Assembly: GCA_004298725.1 (NCBI GenBank)
Contig: SCQA01000153.1
Location: forward strand, 1-6,922
Reading direction: 5' to 3'
DNA length: 6,922 nt
Source of the DNA: a bacterium
GTDB lineage: Bacteria > Desulfobacterota > GWC2-55-46
Each line of letters opens with the position of its first letter. Position 1 is the first letter of the stretch. Shown here one piece after another: positions 1 to 5,747 of the stretch. Position numbers and translations under genes: made by a program. Below the pieces are notes generated by a model. It searched no databases, was not told the DNA's origin, and saw nothing but the letters and a program-made list of their open reading frames with translations.

Positions 1-1314
1 CTTCTTGCGAAGGCCATTGCCGGAGAGGCGGGTGTGCCGTTTTTTTCCATATCGGGTAGCGACTTTGTCGAGATGTTCGTCGGCGTAGGCGCTTCGCGCG
101 TAAGAGACCTTTTCGTGCAGGGTAAGAAGAACGCGCCGTGCATAATATTCATTGATGAAATAGACGCCGTGGGCAGGCACAGGGGCGCCGGTCTCGGCGG
201 CGGGCATGACGAAAGAGAGCAGACGTTAAATCAGCTTCTTGTTGAAATGGACGGTTTTGAAAGCAACGAGGGCGTTATAATCATAGCCGCCACCAACCGT
301 CCGGACGTGCTCGACCCTGCGCTTTTAAGGCCCGGCAGGTTCGATAGAAATGTGCTTGTGCCAAAGCCGGATATACGCGGTAGAGGGGAAATTTTAAAGG
401 TGCACACGTCAAAGACGCCCCTTTCTGAAAACGTCAAACTTGACGTCATAGCCAGAGGCACCCCGGGTTTTTCAGGCGCCGACCTTTCAAATCTCGTGAA
501 CGAGGCCGCGCTTTTGGCGGCAAGAAGGGGCAAGGAAAAGCTTGAGATGTTCGAGTTCGACGACGCCAAAGACAAGCTCCTTATGGGAAGCGAAAGAAGA
601 AGCATGATAATAAGCGACTCTGAAAAGAAGAATACGGCGTATCACGAGGCAGGGCATACGCTTGTGGCCAAAATGATACCGGGCACCGACCCCATACACA
701 AGGTTTCCATAATACCAAGGGGCATGGCGCTTGGGCTTACCCAGCAACTGCCTATTGACGACAGGCACACGTATAACAGGGAGTTCCTTCTTAACAACAT
801 AGCCGTGCTTATGGGCGGCAGGGTGGCTGAAGAGGTCAGTATGCGCCATATGACCACCGGCGCCGGCAACGACATCGAGCGGGCAACGGAACTTGCGCGC
901 AAGATGGTCTGCGAATGGGGTATGAGCGAGAAGCTCGGTCCGCTAACTTTCGGCAAGAAAGAGGAGCATATATTCCTCGGTAAAGAGATAGCCCAGCACC
1001 GCGACTTCAGCGAAGAAACGGCCTTGGAAATTGATTCGGAAATTAAAAAGACGGTTATGGACAATTACAACAGGGCAAGGCGCATAATAGAGGCCAACGT
1101 ACCAGCGCTTGAAAGGCTTGCAGGGGCGCTTCTTGAAAAGGAAACGCTTGACGGCGTGGAAATAGACAAAATAATTTCAGGGGCCGTGCCCGCGCCTTCT
1201 GCCGTATTGCCAAGCGTTTCAGCCCCTGAACAAACACAGACGCCCGTTACGAAATTAAGCGGCGCGGAACGCGGCGACGCGCCCATTGGCGAGCTTGGCA
1301 TAGTTGCCAAGTAA
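1..1314 (+). CDS. ftsH: ATP-dependent zinc metalloprotease FtsH (C-terminal part, 5' end outside window)
   Basis: FtsH is a membrane-anchored hexameric AAA+ protease that unfolds and degrades damaged or short-lived membrane and soluble proteins. The frame is open from base 1, so 437 residues are present; about 200 residues are missing relative to E. coli FtsH, namely the transmembrane/periplasmic part and the Walker A loop. The window starts with LLAKA, which normally follows GPPGTGKT. Fragment numbering: pore motif FVG 26-28, Walker B IDEID 51-55, second region of homology with RPGRFDR and arginine fingers R113 and R116, zinc motif HEAGH 215-219, and the third zinc ligand D291 in GAGNDIERAT. 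All catalytic residues seen are intact. The C-terminus after about residue 395 is a Pro/Ala-rich tail of low conservation. The stop (1312-1314) is followed at once by the hairpin before folP. Internal GTG (34) and ATG codons are not starts, because homology runs upstream to base 1. Confidence 0.98.
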   Translation, partial: LLAKAIAGEAGVPFFSISGSDFVEMFVGVGASRVRDLFVQGKKNAPCIIFIDEIDAVGRHRGAGLGGGHDEREQTLNQLLVEMDGFESNEGVIIIAATNRPDVLDPALLRPGRFDRNVLVPKPDIRGRGEILKVHTSKTPLSENVKLDVIARGTPGFSGADLSNLVNEAALLAARRGKEKLEMFEFDDAKDKLLMGSERRSMIISDSEKKNTAYHEAGHTLVAKMIPGTDPIHKVSIIPRGMALGLTQQLPIDDRHTYNREFLLNNIAVLMGGRVAEEVSMRHMTTGAGNDIERATELARKMVCEWGMSEKLGPLTFGKKEEHIFLGKEIAQHRDFSEETALEIDSEIKKTVMDNYNRARRIIEANVPALERLAGALLEKETLDGVEIDKIISGAVPAPSAVLPSVSAPEQTQTPVTKLSGAERGDAPIGELGIVAK

Positions 1315-1318
1315 CAGG

Positions 1319-1398
1319 GTTTAGTGGATAGTGGACAGTGATTAGTTGACGGAGCTTTCGTCTTCTGTTCACTATTCGCTAATCATTATTCACTGAAC
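1319..1398 (+). repeat. Long imperfect hairpin of inverted 7-bp repeats between ftsH and folP
   Basis: Seen directly: four tandem heptads at 1322-1349 (TAGTGGA, TAGTGGA, CAGTGAT, TAGTTGA) and four in inverted orientation at 1368-1395 (reading on the + strand TTCACTA, TTCGCTA, ATCATTA, TTCACTG). Arms 1319-1354 and 1363-1398 pair without gaps over 36 positions: 24 Watson-Crick, 8 G-U and 4 mismatches, around an 8-nt loop (1355-1362). Mismatches are at 1335, 1336, 1342 and 1347. The G-U pairs exist only in RNA copied from this strand, that is, in the ftsH-folP transcript. No U tract follows, so it is not a standard intrinsic terminator. It could be an mRNA processing or stability element or a dispersed intergenic repeat; the function is unknown. 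Confidence 0.8.
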
Positions 1399-1403
1399 AG
1401 AGG
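1399..1403 (+). promoter_or_regulatory. Ribosome binding site of folP, abutting the hairpin
   Basis: AGAGG lies 7 nt before the TTG start at 1411 and supports that non-ATG start. It begins at the base after the 3' arm of the 1319-1398 hairpin. Its first three bases are also in or beside an alternative small stem, TCTGTTCA (1364-1371) with TGAACAGA (1394-1401). Folding of the spacer could therefore influence folP translation; this is inference. Confidence 0.6.
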
Positions 1404-1410
1404 CTGTATA

Positions 1411-2643
1411 TTGAGGTTATCCGTCAGGCGTATAGAAATAACCGCCGCCCAAAGAGCCATATCAGAAATGGAGCGGATAGGGGTTGACCCTGCCGGCATC
1501 CGTATAATGCTCGACAAGCAGTTCCACTATAACTTTAAGGTGGAACAGCTTACACCGGCGCAAGCAAACGTAATAAAGCAGGAACTGCTCTCTGCCGGCG
1601 GCGAGGCGGCCATCAGCAGGGGTTCTGCCTCGTGCCGTATCCCTTTCACCGACGCCATCCTTTCAGGTACGTTGAAGCAGTTCAAAATCCTCATAGAAAA
1701 GCTTAAAACACAGCCGTTCGGGCTGGACCAGGCCGCCCGGGATATTGCCGGAGCGCTTGAGAATATTTTAAAAAAAGAGCTGTGCGTCAAGCGCCGTAAG
1801 GACGGAGCTTTCTGGACGTTTGGCCGGCGCACCGTTATTATGGGCGTTTTAAACGTCACGCCGGATTCTTTTTACGACGGCGGGAAATTTTTAAATGCAG
1901 ACGAGGCTGTTTCGCGCGGCCTTGAAATGATCAAAGACGGCGCTGACTGGATAGACATAGGCGGCCAGTCGTCAAGGCCGGGCGCATTGCCGGTTACGCT
2001 TGAGGAAGAACTTAAAAGAGTAGTGCCGGTTGTAGAGGCCCTTGCGAAAAAAGGCGTTACAGTGTCGGTTGATACCACGAAGGCCGAAGTCGCAAGGCAG
2101 GCTTTCAAAGCCGGTGCGGAAATAATAAACGATATAAGCGCCTTCGAGGCCGACCCGGACATGGCCCGCGTATGCGCCGAGGCAGGCGCTCCGGTGGTGC
2201 TTATGCATATGCGCGGTACGCCGGAGACCATGCAAAAAGACGTTCACTATGACGACCTTACTTCCGAGGTTTTTAATTACCTCTCCGGCAGAGTAGCTTA
2301 CGCAAAGTCTTGCGGCATTGACCCTGAGAGTATAATAATAGACCCGGGCATAGGGTTTGGCAAATCAGCCGAAGGAAACCTTGAGCTTATTAAAAACCTC
2401 GCGGAGTTTAAAACGCTCGGCAGGCCAGTACTTGTAGGGCTATCGCGCAAATCTTTTATCTCCGCTGTGACAGGCAACGCTACGGCGCCGGCAGAGAGGC
2501 TTTCCGGCACGCTTGCCGCCGGGGCTGTTGCCGTGCAAAACGGAGCGCACATATTAAGGGTGCATGACGTAAAAGAGGCGCGAGAGGCCGCAACCATCGC
2601 GGACGCCTTGAAAGCGTCGCGTGCGGACAACGGTTCAGTTTAA
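1411..2643 (+). CDS. folP: Dihydropteroate synthase, long form with N-terminal extension
   Basis: FolP condenses p-aminobenzoate with 6-hydroxymethyl-7,8-dihydropterin diphosphate to 7,8-dihydropteroate in folate synthesis (cytoplasm, target of sulfonamides). At 410 residues it is about 130 longer than E. coli FolP (282). The TIM-barrel enzyme starts near residue 140: MGVLNVTPDSF 144-154, pterin/pABA loop DIGGQSSRPG from D182, SVDTTK with D221, MHMRG from M265, DPGIGFGK 311-318, SRK 345-347 and RVHD 383-386. The core is complete. The usual loop motif GGESTRPG reads GGQSSRPG here (Q186, S188). Residues 1 to about 130 form a separate region with GVDPAGIRIMLDK, LTPAQANVIKQELLSAGG and LKTQPFG, which I recognise from long FolP proteins of deltaproteobacteria and clostridia but cannot assign a function. 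The start is TTG with AGAGG 7 nt upstream; no in-frame ATG lies between it and the upstream stop (TGA at 1339). cdaA follows after 13 bp, implying co-transcription. Confidence 0.96.
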   Translation: MRLSVRRIEITAAQRAISEMERIGVDPAGIRIMLDKQFHYNFKVEQLTPAQANVIKQELLSAGGEAAISRGSASCRIPFTDAILSGTLKQFKILIEKLKTQPFGLDQAARDIAGALENILKKELCVKRRKDGAFWTFGRRTVIMGVLNVTPDSFYDGGKFLNADEAVSRGLEMIKDGADWIDIGGQSSRPGALPVTLEEELKRVVPVVEALAKKGVTVSVDTTKAEVARQAFKAGAEIINDISAFEADPDMARVCAEAGAPVVLMHMRGTPETMQKDVHYDDLTSEVFNYLSGRVAYAKSCGIDPESIIIDPGIGFGKSAEGNLELIKNLAEFKTLGRPVLVGLSRKSFISAVTGNATAPAERLSGTLAAGAVAVQNGAHILRVHDVKEAREAATIADALKASRADNGSV

Positions 2644-2656
2644 AAAGGTCTAATAT

Positions 2657-3448
2657 ATGCTGAACGTCATATTCAGGCTTAGTACGCTCGCCACCGCTTT
2701 TGACATACTTATTGTCGCAATAGTTCTTTACTACATAATGCTAATGGTAAAGGGCACGCGCGCGGAGAGGATGCTCTGGGGCATAGGCGTTATCGTCATA
2801 GTGTATTTCGTGTCTCTGCGCGCCGAACTTGTAACCCTGCATTGGATGCTCAGTAATTTTCTCGGCTCGGTGGTTATTTTTATCATAGTGGTTTTTCAGC
2901 AGGACATAAGAAGGGCGCTTGTGCACATGGGCAGAGCGGTAAGCCCGGGCGACAGCATAAAGTCCAGAGAGGCCCTTGATGAAATAGCCTCCGCAGTTTG
3001 TTTGATGTCAGAGTCTAAAACCGGCTCGCTTATAGTCATCGAGCGCGAGGTAACCCTCGGCGATTTTTTGGACAGCGGAGTTGAAATTGACGCTAAAGTT
3101 TCATCGGAAGTTCTTCGCACCATATTTAACGTAGCGTCGCTTATGCACGACGGGGCGGTGGTTGTGCGCGGGGCGCGCATATTCAAGGCAGGGGTTATAC
3201 TGCCCCTGACTGAAAAGGAGCTTGAAAAGTCGTTAGGCACAAGGCACAGGGCGGCCATCGGGCTTGCCGAGGAGACGGACGCCGTTATAATAGTCGTTTC
3301 AGAGAAGACGGGAGATATAACGCTGGCGGTTGACGGCGAGCTTTACGCAAGCGTTAAGCCGGACAGCCTTCTTGAAGACCTCAAGGTGTTTTTTCCTTAT
3401 ACCGGCGATAACAGAAAGACTCTTTTTACATGGAAGGCTAAATCGTGA
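2657..3448 (+). CDS. cdaA: Membrane diadenylate cyclase CdaA (DacA/YbbP family)
   Basis: CdaA condenses two ATP into cyclic di-AMP, a second messenger for potassium/osmolyte balance and cell-wall homeostasis. The protein has 263 residues (B. subtilis CdaA 273). Three hydrophobic segments at about 13-31, 39-56 and 63-80 anchor it in the membrane, followed by a linker and the cytoplasmic DAC domain, about 100-240. Both catalytic signatures are present: DGA at 165-167 (within LMHDGAVVV) and RHR at 196-198 (within GTRHRAAIG), plus the conserved IVVSEKTG stretch. The ATG at 2657 is preceded by AAAGG (2644-2648) at about 8 nt. Its TGA overlaps the GTG of cdaR, so the two are probably translationally coupled. 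The residues before HDGA (NVASLM) depart from the usual T/SPLHDGA form, but no catalytic residue is lost. Confidence 0.96.
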   Translation: MLNVIFRLSTLATAFDILIVAIVLYYIMLMVKGTRAERMLWGIGVIVIVYFVSLRAELVTLHWMLSNFLGSVVIFIIVVFQQDIRRALVHMGRAVSPGDSIKSREALDEIASAVCLMSESKTGSLIVIEREVTLGDFLDSGVEIDAKVSSEVLRTIFNVASLMHDGAVVVRGARIFKAGVILPLTEKELEKSLGTRHRAAIGLAEETDAVIIVVSEKTGDITLAVDGELYASVKPDSLLEDLKVFFPYTGDNRKTLFTWKAKS

Positions 3449-4098
3449 CGGCGTGGCTTTTTAAAAACAAGAGGCTTAAAGCGCTGGCCGTTGTGCTTTC
3501 AGCGGCACTGTGGTATTTTGTTGCCGGTCAGACGGGCACGGAGGTGGGGTTTTTGGTGCCGTTTGTGTTGAAGGGAATGCCGGAAAACATGGAACTCTCC
3601 GGCTTGCCGCCGGCAGAACTTGAAGTGAGAGTTTCCGGCCCTAAGCGGGTAATAGACACGCTTTCGCCGTCTCAGGTAGTGGCGGAAATAGACCTTTCAG
3701 GTGTTAAGGAAGGGTTGAATACGTTTAAAATACAGCCTCAAAATATCAGCGTGCCGGTGGGCGTGGATATAGTCAGGTTCAGGCCGAGCTCGGTTGACAT
3801 ACGCACTGAAGAGCTTGTAAAGATGACGCTTCCGGTGAACGCGCGCCTTACCGGAACGCCGGGTTGGGGTTGGCGCGTCGTTGGCGTGGAGGCTATTCCC
3901 GCGGTTATCAGCGCATCCGGGCTGAAAAGAGATCAAAAAGACCGCAAGGGATTTTATACAAGGCCGATTGACATAAGCGGAATTAAAGCGTCAAAGCTTG
4001 TCATGGCGGAGCTTGACATTGAAGAAGGCGAATTTAAGAGCATAGGCGCTCGCAAGGTAAGCGTGCGCGTAAAGATAGAAAAAGCAACGCGGGAGTAA
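3445..4098 (+). CDS. cdaR: YbbR-domain protein, CdaA regulator (CdaR)
   Basis: A 217-residue membrane-anchored protein. It has a short basic N-terminus (KNKRLK), one hydrophobic segment at about 9-26 (ALAVVLSAALWYFVAG) and then an extracytoplasmic part made of two YbbR-like beta domains, about 30-112 and 115-213. The second begins at VKMTLPVNARLTG, a typical YbbR repeat opening, and ends at VSVRVKIEK. YbbR/CdaR proteins bind and tune the diadenylate cyclase next door. The number of YbbR repeats varies (four in B. subtilis CdaR); two here is a short version. The GTG start at 3445 overlaps the cdaA TGA (GTGA) and has GGAAGG at 3432-3437, 7 nt upstream. glmM starts 3 bp after its stop. Family assignment is secure; the regulatory role is transferred from characterised relatives. 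Confidence 0.9.
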   Translation: MTAWLFKNKRLKALAVVLSAALWYFVAGQTGTEVGFLVPFVLKGMPENMELSGLPPAELEVRVSGPKRVIDTLSPSQVVAEIDLSGVKEGLNTFKIQPQNISVPVGVDIVRFRPSSVDIRTEELVKMTLPVNARLTGTPGWGWRVVGVEAIPAVISASGLKRDQKDRKGFYTRPIDISGIKASKLVMAELDIEEGEFKSIGARKVSVRVKIEKATRE

Positions 4099-4101
4099 AA
4101 A

Positions 4102-5469
4102 ATGGTTTCAAAAAAAGGCGTGAAAAAGCTCTTTGGCACGGACGGCGTGCGCGGCATTGCCAACATTGAACCTATGACCGCGGAGACGGCGTTGAAGCTT
4201 GGCCGTGCCATTGCATACGTTTTCAAAAAGGAAGAAAGGCGGCATAGAATAGTCGTTGGAAAGGACACAAGGCTTTCCGGTTACATGCTTGAGAGCGCGA
4301 TAATGGCCGGCATATGCTCCATGGGCGTTGACGCGCTTATGGTGGGGCCTTTGCCTACTCCGGGCATAGCCTTTATAACGTCGAGCATGAGGGCGGACGC
4401 GGGCGTGGTGCTTTCGGCTTCGCATAACCCGTATCAGGATAACGGCATAAAGTTTTTTTCAAGAGAGGGCCTTAAACTTGCCGATGAAATCGAACATAGT
4501 ATTGAAGAGTTCGTTCTCGGCGACCGCGATCCGGCCCACAGGCCAACGGCGAGCGAAGTCGGCAAGGCGTACAGGGTTGACGACGCCATAGGCAGGTACG
4601 TAGTATTCGCCAAAAACAGCTTTCCTAAGGAACTTACCCTTGACGGGCTTAAAATAGCCGTTGACTGCGCCAACGGAGCGGCGTATAAGGTTGCCCCTGC
4701 CGTCTTTTACGAGCTTGGCGCCGAGGTTATTCCGGTGGGCGTACAGCCTAACGGAGAAAATATTAATCTTAACTGCGGCGCGCTGTACCCGGAAAATGTC
4801 CGCTCCGCGGTTAAGGAATCAGGCGCGGACATAGGCTTCGCCCTTGACGGCGACGGCGACAGGTTGATTATGGTGGATGAAACCGGAAGGATTTTAGACG
4901 GCGATTACATTATGGCGATATGCGCCCTTGCCATGCAACGCGAAAAGGCGCTTAAAAAAGATACCTTGGTGGCTACGGTAATGAGCAACTCCGGCCTTGA
5001 CGAGGCTATGAAAAAGGCGGGCATACGGGTAAAGAGGACCGACGTCGGCGACAGGTGCGTCGTGGAAGAGATGCTTAAGCACGGGTATAACTTCGGAGGG
5101 GAGCAGTCCGGCCATATGGTCTTTTTTGACCACACCACGACGGGCGACGGCGTTATTACCGCGCTCCAGATTTTAAAGACAATGGTAAGGCAAGGCGTTC
5201 CTCTTTCAAAGCTCGCCGGCGCGCTCGCCACCTATCCGCAGGTGCTTAAAAACGTAAAGGTTTCGCGCAAGAAAGATTTAAGCGAACTCGCTAACGTGGT
5301 AAAGGCGCTTAAATCCGTGGAAGGCAGGCTGAAGCACAGGGGCAGGGTCTTTATACGCTACTCCGGCACCGAGCCGCTTGCGAGAATTACAATTGAAGGC
5401 GAGAGAGAGGACGAAATAAACGCGATGGCAGAAGAACTTGCCAGCGCGCTTGTCAAGGAACTCTGTTAA
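4102..5469 (+). CDS. glmM: Phosphoglucosamine mutase
   Basis: GlmM interconverts glucosamine-6-phosphate and glucosamine-1-phosphate, feeding UDP-GlcNAc for peptidoglycan and lipopolysaccharide. The 455-residue protein (E. coli 445) has all four alpha-D-phosphohexomutase motifs: N-terminal KLFGTDGVRG, catalytic phosphoserine S107 in SASHNP, magnesium loop DGDGDR 249-254, sugar-specificity loop GGEQSGH 332-338 and phosphate-binding RYSGTEP 419-425. The ATG at 4102 has GGGAG (4091-4095) 6 nt upstream, inside the end of cdaR. Its linkage to cdaA-cdaR is the classic module in which CdaA and GlmM interact in Firmicutes. The TAA stop (5467-5469) lies within the TTAA duplicated on both sides of the following MITE-like element, so the insertion left the reading frame and stop unchanged. 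Confidence 0.98.
   Translation: MVSKKGVKKLFGTDGVRGIANIEPMTAETALKLGRAIAYVFKKEERRHRIVVGKDTRLSGYMLESAIMAGICSMGVDALMVGPLPTPGIAFITSSMRADAGVVLSASHNPYQDNGIKFFSREGLKLADEIEHSIEEFVLGDRDPAHRPTASEVGKAYRVDDAIGRYVVFAKNSFPKELTLDGLKIAVDCANGAAYKVAPAVFYELGAEVIPVGVQPNGENINLNCGALYPENVRSAVKESGADIGFALDGDGDRLIMVDETGRILDGDYIMAICALAMQREKALKKDTLVATVMSNSGLDEAMKKAGIRVKRTDVGDRCVVEEMLKHGYNFGGEQSGHMVFFDHTTTGDGVITALQILKTMVRQGVPLSKLAGALATYPQVLKNVKVSRKKDLSELANVVKALKSVEGRLKHRGRVFIRYSGTEPLARITIEGEREDEINAMAEELASALVKELC
5466..5469. repeat. Left copy of TTAA target site duplication
   Basis: TTAA immediately outside the left terminal repeat. Its last three bases are the glmM stop codon TAA. TTAA is palindromic and short, so chance identity of the two copies cannot be excluded. 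Confidence 0.6.
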
Positions 5470-5487
5470 GGAACCTCTGATTTATTC
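5470..5487 (+). repeat. Left terminal inverted repeat of the MITE
   Basis: An 18-bp terminal repeat. Against the reverse complement of 5656-5673 it differs only at position 5 (C here, G in the other). Similarity drops abruptly inside base 5488, as expected for a transposase-recognised tip. Confidence 0.78.
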
Positions 5488-5545
5488 AAGCTGATATGCG
5501 TTGAGGTAAGACGTAGGGCAGAGTGGTTGCTATGCGTGCATGTAT

Positions 5546-5630
5546 TTGTCATTCCCGCGTTCTTTTAGCGGGAATCCAGTGACTCAGGTAGTTATTTATG
5601 GATTCCCGATTAAAACCTCGGTAGTGACAA
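5546..5630. repeat. Nested palindromic repeat of the TTGTCATTCCCGC/GCGGGAATCCA type
   Basis: Outer arms are TTGTCA (5546-5551) and TGACAA (5625-5630). Inner arms are CGGGAATCCA (5569-5578) and TGGATTCCCG (5599-5608), perfect over 10 bp around a 20-nt loop. In between, the halves stay roughly complementary with a one-base offset. The left half also contains its own hairpin, ATTCCCGC (5551-5558) with GCGGGAAT (5568-5575), so two foldings compete. ATTCCCGC...GCGGGAAT modules are common dispersed intergenic repeats in many bacterial genomes. Whether this one is part of the MITE body or a later insertion into it cannot be told from one copy. Confidence 0.75.
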
Positions 5631-5655
5631 TCCCGTGTCCCATTGCGCTAAATTA

Positions 5656-5673
5656 GAATAAATCAGAGCTTCC
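5656..5673 (-). repeat. Right terminal inverted repeat of the MITE
   Basis: Inverted partner of 5470-5487 with 17 of 18 positions identical. It reads GGAAGCTCTGATTTATTC on the minus strand. Confidence 0.78.
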
Positions 5674-5677
5674 TTAA
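5674..5677. repeat. Right copy of TTAA target site duplication
   Basis: TTAA immediately outside the right terminal repeat, matching 5466-5469. It lies within a local tandem duplication CCTTAAT (5672-5678 and 5679-5685), which slightly blurs the exact element boundary. Confidence 0.6.
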
Positions 5678-5747
5678 TCCTTAATTAATAACAGGGAACT
5701 GATAACGTTTTTTCCGTAACAGACAACTTTTAAAAAGGTGCAAGAAA

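Larger units (their letters stand above)
5470..5673. mobile_element. MITE-like non-autonomous element (204 bp), IS5-like ends
   Basis: The left end GGAACCTCTGATTTATTC (5470-5487) and right end GAATAAATCAGAGCTTCC (5656-5673) are inverted repeats matching at 17 of 18 positions. TTAA sits directly outside both ends (5466-5469 and 5674-5677), consistent with a 4-bp target duplication. The GGAA start, GAAxxTCTGA-like tip and a YTAR-type target resemble the IS5 group as I remember it. No open frame of useful length lies inside, so it could move only with a transposase encoded elsewhere. The interior carries a nested palindromic repeat (5546-5630). I call it a MITE from structure alone; copies elsewhere in the genome would settle it. 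Confidence 0.75.

Noticed and set aside
34..36. GTG as the start of the first gene
   Set aside because: The frame is open and homologous to FtsH from base 1 (LLAKAIAGEAG), so this is an internal valine codon of a gene entering from the left.
1322..1395. A CRISPR array from the repeated units
   Set aside because: Units are 7 bp, contiguous, without spacers and arranged in inverted orientation, and no cas gene is present.
1411..1830. The folP extension as a separate gene fused by a sequencing error
   Set aside because: The frame is continuous, there is one good ribosome binding site only at the front, and the length fits the known long FolP form.
5551..5575. ATTCCCGC/GCGGGAAT hairpin as the glmM intrinsic terminator
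   Set aside because: No T-run follows on either strand (CCAGTGACT downstream), and it belongs to a larger palindromic repeat. A role in transcript ends is possible but not shown.
5654..5659. TAGAAT as a -10 box driving pdxJ from within the MITE
   Set aside because: No acceptable -35 hexamer lies 16-18 bp upstream; one hexamer in AT-rich sequence is not enough.
5678..5747. Riboswitch or promoter in the pdxJ leader
   Set aside because: Only about 70 bp remain after the element, with no stem set or hexamer pair that I could support; TTAATTAA (5681-5688) is just a short AT palindrome.
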